Shown here in pieces: positions 1 through 6,424 of a stretch of 64,000 nucleotides of DNA. Position 1 is the first letter of the stretch, and every line of letters begins with the position of its first letter. Under the pieces are notes generated by a model. That model did not search any database and was not told the DNA's origin. It worked only from the letters and a program-made list of their open reading frames with translations. The stretch comes from CAZAQV01 sp964487255 (lineage in GTDB: Bacteria; Myxococcota_A; Polyangia; Polyangiales; CAZAQV01), in NCBI GenBank assembly GCA_964487255.1, contig CAZAQV010000024.1, positions 34,593 through 98,592 on the forward strand, written 5' to 3'. The position numbers were made by a program, and so were the translations under genes.

Positions 1-381
1 CCAGGCGAGCTTTTGAACTTCGCGCGTGCTCGCCAACGCGGCCTTCATCGCGAACGCCTCGATGAGCACGCTCTGTTCGCGCTTCGCGCAAACCAAGGCG
101 CCTTCAGCGCCCGTAACGCCGTACACCGGGCGAATGACCAGGCCTATCGGCGCTATCGCTCGCGGCCGATCGATTGCAGCATGTTGCTCATCCGGGGAAG
201 AGAGCTGCCGGGAACGTTGCTCAGCTCAGACTACGGCTGGTCGAGTTACGTGCGAGATGTGCACACCCTGCAGGTCGATGCCGAGCACCAGTCCATCCTC
301 AAAGAACCGCACGTTCGCGACGTCGCCAGCATCCTCAAGCGCTGGTTCACCCGCAACGATGCGAGCCCCGTGGACAGCTAG
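1..381 (+). CDS. Partial thioesterase domain, C-terminal end of a probable NRPS/PKS or free type II thioesterase
   Basis: The reading frame is open from base 1, so the gene begins outside the window and only its last 126 codons are here. The tail reads DYGWSSYVRDVHTLQVDAEH and then SILKEPHV, which fits the end of alpha/beta-hydrolase thioesterases that release NRPS/PKS products: a GW motif, a catalytic His in the position of the usual PGDH, then an LxEPHV helix. The His of DAEHQS would be the catalytic one. The nucleophile Ser and Asp lie upstream, unseen. It could be the last domain of a megasynthase or a stand-alone TEII; the window cannot tell. It lies near an IucA/IucC-like gene, which raises the possibility of siderophore synthesis, but that gene is on the opposite strand. 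Confidence 0.6.
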   Translation, partial: PGELLNFARARQRGLHRERLDEHALFALRANQGAFSARNAVHRANDQAYRRYRSRPIDCSMLLIRGRELPGTLLSSDYGWSSYVRDVHTLQVDAEHQSILKEPHVRDVASILKRWFTRNDASPVDS

Positions 382-443
382 TTCCCTGGCAGAAGAGATT
401 TGATCCTATTGCGCCGTGGATCGGGTTGTGATCTACAGTAAGG

Positions 444-641
444 ATGAGACGACAGCGAGCAGATGGGACGATTCGGCTTGGAGCAAAGAACCGTCGAGTA
501 CTTGAAGAGCAGTTGAGGAGCAACGGGATTTCGTCGCGGGTACGGGTACGGATTCAGATTCTGCTTCTCTCAGACAAGGGATGGGACCGGGCATCGGTCG
601 TGGAGGCAGCAAGGACATCGACCTCGACGGTGAGTCGAGGA
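444..641 (+). pseudogene. Truncated IS630-type transposase, N-terminal helix-turn-helix fragment
   Basis: The translation contains SSRVRVRIQILLLSDKGWDR followed by a second helix ending STSTVSR. This matches the start of IS630-family transposases and related HTH proteins (SSRVxRRAQILLLSxxGxS, then a helix ending STVxR). No DDE catalytic domain follows; similarity stops near base 641, and the next gene's stop codon lies at 643-645 on the other strand. No terminal inverted repeats or TA duplication were recognised. It is best read as a relic of an insertion that was deleted, lying between the thioesterase end and the next gene. Confidence 0.55.
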
Positions 642-642
642 A

Positions 643-2259
643 CTAGCCGTCGTAGCCGATCTTGTAACCCACGACGCGTCCATCGTCTCCACGCTCAATA
701 GCTGCAGGCACCTCACCAATGTAACCATACTCGACCCCATTCGCCGCGGATTTGCCCGCGCCACGACGAACTGAAAGCGAACCGCCGGACGCAACGGTCA
801 GCTCACCGGAGTCGAAAAGCGCCGATACGGACGCATCGGCGCCAAACTGCCGGTCAAACGCATGGCGAATGCGAATCTCCCGAAGATCCCGAATCACATC
901 GTACAGATTTTCGCTGGCCAGCCTATCGAACTCATTCGCGGAAACGTGTTCAGGAAATGTCTCGCGTGCGCGAGCCAGAAGATGTTTCTGGACCGCCGCG
1001 GCAAAGGTCGACTGTTGGTTCGCGGTCTGCCGCAGGTAAGTGTTGTGGAAAGAATAGACATCGTAACTCGCGCCGGGCTCTCCAATGTGCTTCCATTCAA
1101 TATCGCGCAGCTTCGCTACATCAACCGGCTTTTTTCCCGTGGTGGCGACCTCCAGAATCGGGTCGTGCATCATGTCGAGCAGGTCCTTGACGTACACGCC
1201 TCGGATGGCACCGTCCGCACCGATGAGCGCATCGATATTCTGAGAATGAAGCTCAAGATGCGTAAAGTCCTCAAACACACTGTCGTAGATCACTTTCGCT
1301 AACGCAGGCGCAAACTCTTCGGTGTTCCAGTTTTCGATAGAGCCACTTCGTGCGATCAGACGGCGTCCAGGCTCGAACCGTTCGAAACCAGAGTTCTTTG
1401 TGTTGAAGAGCGCTTGTGCCGGCACCAGCGCGTCGGCAGCTTGAAGGCCAGTTTCTGGCAGAGGAATCGGACGGTACAGGACGCGCGCTTCATTTCGTCC
1501 GGAACCCAAAATCAAACCTGCCGGTTCTGGCGTGATGTGGTCACTGTTTAGGAGATGCTCCGAGCGTGCGACAGAAATGCGGACTTTGGGTGGCGGCAAG
1601 TTCTTTTGGGCCGTTTTCCACTCTCCGGGAAACTTGAGCATGTAGGGCGCTGTCCCGTCGTCAGGGAACATGATAACCGAGCGGTACGAACTGGTCATTT
1701 CTGTTCGTATGCGGCCCGTTGGTTCTCCGAATCGCCGTTGAAGCGTGGCAATACGCTCTTTGTCCAAATAGTGAGCGAAAACCCGTATCTTCCCTTCCGA
1801 GGTCAGAAACGGACTATCCTCGAAGTGCGCACCGACCCGCTCAACGCCGGCGGTGTCTGCCGCGATATCCCAAAAGGGCGACATCCCAGTGTTCGTTTTG
1901 GAAAACTTCGTGTGACGCACAAGTGTCTCACCGGGCCGCACGCCGTTGAACCGTCTCTGCACGTTACCGTACACCCGAGCGTAGCGGCGCGCTTCCGAAA
2001 GCACCTCGCGGGCAAGGGTTCCAATACCCGCGTGGCTGCTCCCCCCCACATCCGCACGCAGCGGCAGCGGTGCACTGTTCGTGCGACCCGCAACGGTCCG
2101 AGCGGCGGCCTCGCCAAAGTAGCCAAACGGCACCACCAACAAGGCGGCTGCCAGCGCGAGCAACGCGGCCTGGATTTTCGCACTTCCTTGTGCACGTTTC
2201 GTACGTCGAGCCGACGCGGGAGACTCATCGAGCATGACGCGCAACGAAGCAAGCCCCAT
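643..2259 (-). CDS. Membrane-anchored protein distantly resembling IucA/IucC (NIS siderophore synthetase)
   Basis: The protein has 538 residues with a hydrophobic segment at about 29-47 (AALLALAAALLVVPFGYFG), probably a signal anchor. The central part carries a THLELHSQN motif followed by a short loop and GVYVKDLLDM. This recalls the 'E-H-x-QN ... R-D' segment of IucA/IucC enzymes, which ligate citrate or carboxylates to amines with ATP. An upstream stretch KVRISVARSEHLL could match their K-x-S-x-x-x-TSAxR strand. Length is close to the family (about 580). Known NIS synthetases are cytoplasmic, so a membrane anchor is odd. The assignment comes from motifs only and could be wrong; a kinase-like or wholly new fold remains possible. 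Confidence 0.4.
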   Translation of the reverse strand: MGLASLRVMLDESPASARRTKRAQGSAKIQAALLALAAALLVVPFGYFGEAAARTVAGRTNSAPLPLRADVGGSSHAGIGTLAREVLSEARRYARVYGNVQRRFNGVRPGETLVRHTKFSKTNTGMSPFWDIAADTAGVERVGAHFEDSPFLTSEGKIRVFAHYLDKERIATLQRRFGEPTGRIRTEMTSSYRSVIMFPDDGTAPYMLKFPGEWKTAQKNLPPPKVRISVARSEHLLNSDHITPEPAGLILGSGRNEARVLYRPIPLPETGLQAADALVPAQALFNTKNSGFERFEPGRRLIARSGSIENWNTEEFAPALAKVIYDSVFEDFTHLELHSQNIDALIGADGAIRGVYVKDLLDMMHDPILEVATTGKKPVDVAKLRDIEWKHIGEPGASYDVYSFHNTYLRQTANQQSTFAAAVQKHLLARARETFPEHVSANEFDRLASENLYDVIRDLREIRIRHAFDRQFGADASVSALFDSGELTVASGGSLSVRRGAGKSAANGVEYGYIGEVPAAIERGDDGRVVGYKIGYDG

Positions 2260-2348
2260 GCCTCTTTGGGAGCACTTGTATGACAGTCGTTTCTCCGACT
2301 CCCGCCCGGCGATCGGTGGCTAGTGAAGCCAGCTAGTGGGGATAACGC

Positions 2349-2396
2349 CTACTGGGACTTGCCCTCGTACCCAATCTTGTGCCGACGGCGCGCGAC
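2349..2396 (-). pseudogene. Possible 3' tail of a lost paralogue of the 643-2259 gene
   Basis: Read on the minus strand, this stretch encodes RVARRRHKIGYEGKSQ and a stop. The neighbouring gene ends with GRVVGYKIGYDG and a stop. The shared RV...KIGY(D/E)G suggests a remnant of a tandem duplicate whose body has been deleted, but only about eight residues match, so chance is possible. Confidence 0.25.
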
Positions 2397-2397
2397 T

Positions 2398-2886
2398 CTA
2401 CTTTGACTCCTCGATAATGTGGCGCTCACCCAAACTCAGAAGCGCCGTTTCGAGGATTTTGGCGCGTACGTCTTCGTCTTTGATCTGCGCGATCTCGGCA
2501 GCCAAAGCGGGCGGCAGTTCAGCAAGCGCAAGCGGCTCGTACTTGCGGACAAAACGGCGTCGCGGCGGCGGCACCGGCGGTAAAGGCGCGACGCGAAACC
2601 GGAGCTTACGCACCCGCGCTTCGGGCACTTCGCGGCGCACCGCCTGCAGGATCTCTTCGCTCAAGAAGCTCAGCTCTTGCGACCACGCACTGTTTTCGAC
2701 ATGAACGTAGAGGGTGCCATTTTTGAGTGACACGGGCCGAGCATGCTCCAGGACACGCTTGGGGACTGCTTTTTCCCAGATCGCAAAGGCACGAACCGTG
2801 TGCCACGCATCTTCCTGCCCCGAGGGGAAGACCATGCGCATCAGCTGTGAGAGCTCAGTCGGCTCCCGTTTGCGTCGCTTGGCCAT
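2398..2886 (-). CDS. DciA/DUF721 family protein
   Basis: This 162-residue protein has the DUF721 pattern: AFAIWEKAVPKRVLEHARPV, then LKNGTLYVHVENSAWSQEL with a LSFLSEEIL helix, and a basic, proline-rich linker after it. DUF721 proteins include DciA, which helps load the replicative helicase DnaB in bacteria lacking DnaC. The KH-like fold is expected over residues about 15-100; the remaining 60 residues carry no domain I know. It stands alone between a possible pseudogene tail and small ORFs. The role in helicase loading is inferred from the family. Confidence 0.7.
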   Translation of the reverse strand: MAKRRKREPTELSQLMRMVFPSGQEDAWHTVRAFAIWEKAVPKRVLEHARPVSLKNGTLYVHVENSAWSQELSFLSEEILQAVRREVPEARVRKLRFRVAPLPPVPPPRRRFVRKYEPLALAELPPALAAEIAQIKDEDVRAKILETALLSLGERHIIEESK

Positions 2887-3034
2887 GCACCCCTTAGGCT
2901 AGTGCGCGCCGAGCAAGCAAGCCACCCATTGTGTCAATCTGGACTTGCCTGAGTCGCAGTAACGCACCGAACGAAGTTCGCCTTCGAGAAGCTTTGCGTT
3001 TTCACTGGCATGTCCTTTGCTGTTCTTTTGACCC

Positions 3035-3220
3035 ATGGTTCAAAACGAACAACGCATCGCTGAAAGATCAGAACTTGCCAGAGCGCGCCAGCGCCGCCGC
3101 CTGCTCGCGGAAGCCATCGCTTCTGAACAGGACGAGGATCGTTTGCGCGCACTCCAAGCCGAACTCGACGACCTTGAACGCACCTATTCGAAGGGTGAAC
3201 TCAACGAGATTCAGCAGTAG
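3035..3220 (+). CDS. Small coiled-coil hypothetical protein
   Basis: A 61-residue, highly charged protein starting MVQNEQRIAERSELARARQ and rich in Arg, Glu and Leu, likely one continuous helix or short coiled coil. Residue composition (no Cys or Trp, many charged residues) looks like a real protein rather than an antisense shadow. No strong ribosome binding site is visible before the ATG. It converges with, and overlaps by 20 bases, a small minus-strand ORF ending at 3201; both being real would be unusual. I do not recognise the family. Confidence 0.4.
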   Translation: MVQNEQRIAERSELARARQRRRLLAEAIASEQDEDRLRALQAELDDLERTYSKGELNEIQQ

Positions 3221-3419
3221 GAAGTCCGCCCCTGCCGTTGAACCGACGCCCATCTTCTACGCGAGACAGCGCCTCTTCGCGGCTCAGGGGCCCGAGTTCC
3301 GTTTCCGAGACAACGATTCGCTGATAGGGATCCAGGGGTGCGTGAAGTATGTCTTGGCCAGAACCAACTACCTTGGAACCTTGGGTGTCGTCGAAATTCG
3401 GCATCGTGAAGCTTGGCAA
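3201..3419 (-). CDS. Small hypothetical ORF downstream of trpA
   Basis: A 72-residue ORF from a TTG codon (an ATG lies five codons inside) reading MPSFTMPNFDDTQGSKVVGS and continuing with DPYQRIVVSETELGPLSREEA. It sits 66 bases after the trpA stop on the same strand and could be the last gene of that operon. The hydrophilic composition and mixed codons look protein-like. Above the TTG the frame stays open for only 11 codons without an ATG or GTG. It could be the remnant of a longer gene. No family recognised. Confidence 0.35.
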   Translation of the reverse strand: MPSFTMPNFDDTQGSKVVGSGQDILHAPLDPYQRIVVSETELGPLSREEALSRVEDGRRFNGRGGLPTAESR

Positions 3420-3485
3420 GCCGAACGTCTGTCCGCTTGCTACAGAACCTTAAAACTTAACTGAGAGAACTTTTCAAGCCTTGTG

Positions 3486-4292
3486 TCACGCCCCATGGGC
3501 GGCTGCCGACAATGTGCCAACGAACGATTCGACCGCACTTGCCGCACTCTCTGGACCGTCTGCGTCGGCAATCTTCGACACGACTGCTGAACCCACGACG
3601 ATACCGTCGGCCACTTGGGAAAGTTCGGTAACATCTTCGGGCGTCTTGATGCCAAACCCAACCGCGATAGGCACCCCGATGTGCTCGCGGAGCTTGCTGA
3701 TGCGCTCGCGCACCAGGTCGGTTTTGACGTCAGCGGTCCCGGTGACACCCGCGAGCGACACCAGATACACAAAGGAACTGGCGAGTTCACCGATGTGCGC
3801 AAGTCGGTCGTCGGTCGTCGTTGGCGCAATCAGCGGCACAAAGGAGAGCCCCTTGTCGGTAAGCGCTTGGTGTAGGCCAAGACACTCCTCGGGCGGCAAG
3901 TCGACGACCAATGCACCGTCGCCACCAGCATCGGCGACACGTTCCGCGAACGCCGCCTCACCCAACTTGAGAATCGGGTTGTAGTAGCCAAAGAGAATCA
4001 TCGGCACGTCAGGATGGCGTGAACGCACATCTTTGAGGCACGCCAGCGTTCCATCCATCGTCATGCCACCCTTGAGCGCTCGTTCGCTCGCTTTTTGGAT
4101 GATGGGTCCATCGGCCGTCGGATCCGAAAAAGGCATACCAAGCTCAATGATATCGGCGCCACCATTGATCGCGGCCTCGATCATCTGCACGGCAGCGGCT
4201 TTGCTCGGGTCTCCACAGCAGAGATAGATGACCAACGCAGGCCGGCCTTCCTCTTTACATCGTGCGAACGTCTCCTGGATGCGGTTGCTCAT
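3486..4292 (-). CDS. trpA: Tryptophan synthase alpha subunit
   Basis: TrpA splits indole-3-glycerol phosphate into indole and glyceraldehyde 3-phosphate and passes indole through a tunnel to TrpB. At 268 residues it has the family's usual length. The catalytic Glu50 (DIIELGMPFSDP) and Asp61 (TADGP) match Glu49 and Asp60 of the E. coli enzyme. The beta-1 loop reads LCCGDP, where most TrpA proteins have a TAGDP-like sequence, a small oddity. The start ATG overlaps the trpB stop by four bases, so the two are translationally coupled. No other trp genes are present in the window. Confidence 0.96.
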   Translation of the reverse strand: MSNRIQETFARCKEEGRPALVIYLCCGDPSKAAAVQMIEAAINGGADIIELGMPFSDPTADGPIIQKASERALKGGMTMDGTLACLKDVRSRHPDVPMILFGYYNPILKLGEAAFAERVADAGGDGALVVDLPPEECLGLHQALTDKGLSFVPLIAPTTTDDRLAHIGELASSFVYLVSLAGVTGTADVKTDLVRERISKLREHIGVPIAVGFGIKTPEDVTELSQVADGIVVGSAVVSKIADADGPESAASAVESFVGTLSAAAHGA

Positions 4293-5482
4293 TTCATGTC
4301 TCCGCCAGCCCTCACGCGTTGAACCGTCGCCATGTCCTTGTCACCTCGACCGGAGAGGCAGACGACAACGTTCTCGTCGGGGTAGGTTTTGGCGAGGTCT
4401 GCGAGCGCAGCGAGCGCGTGCGAACTCTCGAGGGCGGGGACAATTCCTTCCTTCAGACACAGCTGGTCGAGCGCATCCAACGCCTGCTCATCGGTCACCG
4501 AGACATAGGTTGCGAGGCCTGCGTCCTTGAGCCAAGCATGTTGCGGGCCAACCCCAGGGTAGTCGAGTCCCGCCGACACCGAGTGCGCTTCGCATACCTG
4601 CCCAACCTGGTCCTGCAACATATAACTCTTGGCGCCATGGAGCACGCCAACGCTCCCCTCGGTGAGCGTCGCTGCATGCTCAGGGGTGTCTACCCCGCGA
4701 CCTGCCGCTTCGACGCCGACGAGCGCAACGCTCGGGTCATCGAAAAAGCCCGAAAAGATTCCGATCGCATTCGAGCCGCCACCCACGCACGCCACAACAG
4801 CTTTCGGCAGCCCACCCATCTGTTCGAGGCACTGTTTGCGCGTTTCTGTACCGATAACCGATTGAAACTCACGTACGATCGTTGGGTAAGGGTGGGGTCC
4901 TGCGGCTGAGCCGACGCAGTAGTGGGTCGTCTCGACGCGCGCCACCCACTCGCGCAGCGCTTCGTTCATCGCGTCTTTGAGTGTCTTTGAGCCTGTTTGA
5001 ACCGCGCGCACTTTTGCGCCAAGCATCTGCATGCGCTCAACGTTGGGGGCTTGTCGTTCAACATCGATGGCGCCCATGAAGACCTCGCACTCGAGCCCCA
5101 TCAAGGCACAGGCGGTGGCGGTCGCAACGCCGTGTTGACCTGCTCCAGTTTCTGCGATCATCGCGCGCTTGCCCATGCGCTTGGCGAGCAAACCTTGACC
5201 GATGGTGTTGTTAATCTTGTGCGCGCCGGTGTGGCAAAGGTCTTCTCGTTTGAGCCAAATCTTGGCGCCGACGGATTCAGAGAGCCGACTGGCAAAGTAA
5301 AGCGGTGTGGGGCGCCCCACGTACGTCTTGAGGATCGAGTGGAACTCTTCATGAAACGCCGAATCATCCCAAGCGGTATTGAAGGCACGTTCCAGCTCGA
5401 TGAGTGGCGTCATGAGTGTCTCAGCGACGAAACGTCCGCCATACGGTCCGAAACGTCCGGGGATCTCAGGCGTGGATTGCAT
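4289..5482 (-). CDS. trpB: Tryptophan synthase beta subunit
   Basis: TrpB is the PLP enzyme that joins indole to serine to make tryptophan. The 397-residue length is standard. The PLP lysine is Lys89 in CHTGAHKINN, and the phosphate-binding glycine loop is CVGGGSNAIG. It begins with the typical FGPYGGRFVAETL segment of TrpB1 enzymes, which pair with TrpA. It is the first gene of a trpBA pair, reading away from sodB. No leader peptide or attenuator is obvious in the 175 bases upstream. Confidence 0.97.
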   Translation of the reverse strand: MQSTPEIPGRFGPYGGRFVAETLMTPLIELERAFNTAWDDSAFHEEFHSILKTYVGRPTPLYFASRLSESVGAKIWLKREDLCHTGAHKINNTIGQGLLAKRMGKRAMIAETGAGQHGVATATACALMGLECEVFMGAIDVERQAPNVERMQMLGAKVRAVQTGSKTLKDAMNEALREWVARVETTHYCVGSAAGPHPYPTIVREFQSVIGTETRKQCLEQMGGLPKAVVACVGGGSNAIGIFSGFFDDPSVALVGVEAAGRGVDTPEHAATLTEGSVGVLHGAKSYMLQDQVGQVCEAHSVSAGLDYPGVGPQHAWLKDAGLATYVSVTDEQALDALDQLCLKEGIVPALESSHALAALADLAKTYPDENVVVCLSGRGDKDMATVQRVRAGGDMK

Positions 5483-5592
5483 GCCTAAAATACTATCGAG
5501 GCCCGCTGTACCAAACCACCCCTAATAGCTTGCGAGTGGTGCATTTTGCCACGCTCAGCGCTGAGAGGTTGCGCACAGCGGACGAGTAGAGG

Positions 5593-5621
5593 TTCACGTT
5601 GGGCGCACAACGCCTTATAAG
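5593..5621 (+). promoter_or_regulatory. Sigma-70-like promoter of the superoxide dismutase gene
   Basis: A TTCACG box (5593-5598) and a TATAAG box (5616-5621) are separated by 17 bases, giving 4/6 and 5/6 matches to the -35 and -10 consensus. Transcription would start near 5628. An AAGGAG ribosome binding site follows at 5643-5648, nine bases before the ATG at 5658. Confidence 0.5.
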
Positions 5622-5657
5622 GGTAGACCCCGCAAACGTCACAAGGAGAATCAGTAC

Positions 5658-6233
5658 ATGGACTTTACACTACCCCCCCTACCCTTTTCCAAAGATGCAC
5701 TCGGCCCTGCCATGAGTGAAGAGACGCTCAGCTTCCACTACGAAAAGCACCACGCTGGCTACATGAAGAAACTCCAGGCGGCCCTCGAAGGTAAGCCTGA
5801 AGCCGAGAAATCTCTCGAAGAGATCGTCAAGAGCGCCTCCGGCGGGACCTTCAACAATGCCGCGCAGGTCTGGAACCACAGCTTCTTCTGGAACAGCATC
5901 AAGCCTGGAGGCGGCGGCGCACCGAGCGGAAAAGCCGCGGACCTCATCAATCGCGACTTCGGCAGTTACGACAAGTTTGTCGACGAGTGGCACAGCAAGG
6001 GTGCTTCGCAGTTCGGTTCGGGCTGGGTCTGGCTGGTGCTCGACGGCGACAAGGCGCAAATCGTCACCACGAGCAACGCCGATACACCGCTCACCACAAA
6101 CGCCAAACCGCTGCTTACGACCGACGTTTGGGAGCACGCCTACTACATCGACTACCGCAACGACCGCGGCGCGTTTCTCAAAGTGTTCACCGACAAGCTC
6201 CTCAACTGGGACTTCGTCAACGCTCAACTCTAG
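5658..6233 (+). CDS. sodB: Fe/Mn superoxide dismutase
   Basis: This cytoplasmic enzyme converts superoxide to oxygen and hydrogen peroxide. The four metal ligands are visible: His in FHYEKHH (residue about 27), His in AQVWNHSFFW, and Asp and His in DVWEHAYYIDYRN. The AQVWNHSFFW form is typical of iron-type enzymes such as E. coli SodB, though metal use cannot be settled from sequence. At 191 residues it is full length. It has a strong AAGGAG ribosome binding site and its own predicted promoter. The covarying repeat cluster begins three bases after the stop codon. Confidence 0.95.
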   Translation: MDFTLPPLPFSKDALGPAMSEETLSFHYEKHHAGYMKKLQAALEGKPEAEKSLEEIVKSASGGTFNNAAQVWNHSFFWNSIKPGGGGAPSGKAADLINRDFGSYDKFVDEWHSKGASQFGSGWVWLVLDGDKAQIVTTSNADTPLTTNAKPLLTTDVWEHAYYIDYRNDRGAFLKVFTDKLLNWDFVNAQL

Positions 6234-6235
6234 GC

Positions 6236-6418
6236 TCTTCGCTAGGCTTCGTTCGGACGACGATGTGGATCTACCACATCGCGTCCTCGACGAAGACCGC
6301 TCATCGCCGGTGCACCATGCCCGGGGCAAGACGGACACGATGAGCGTGCGAAGCCCAAGCAAACGGATTTGCTACGTGCAAATCCATGATTGCGACGCGT
6401 AGCCGTGAAGAGCCAAAA
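6236..6418. repeat. Two face-to-face copies of the covarying hairpin repeat
   Basis: Copy 1 (6236-6304, plus) starts GGCTCTTCGCTAGG and ends GCTCATCGC. It holds a hairpin with arms CGATGTGG (6261-6268) and CCACATCG (6274-6281) around an ATCTA loop, extended by GGACG/CGTCC and CTTCGT/ACGAAG. Copy 2 (6339-6418) is in the opposite orientation with arms GGATTTGC (6365-6372) and GCAAATCC (6378-6385) around TACGT. Its flanks match the copy at 13621-13695. It lies between the sodB stop and the kinase stop, so it may also act as a terminator for both. Confidence 0.8.
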
Positions 6419-6424
6419 GCACAG

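Noticed and set aside
1555..2283. A 242-residue plus-strand frame
   Set aside because: Antisense to the IucA/IucC-like gene; no motifs and Arg-rich low-quality composition.
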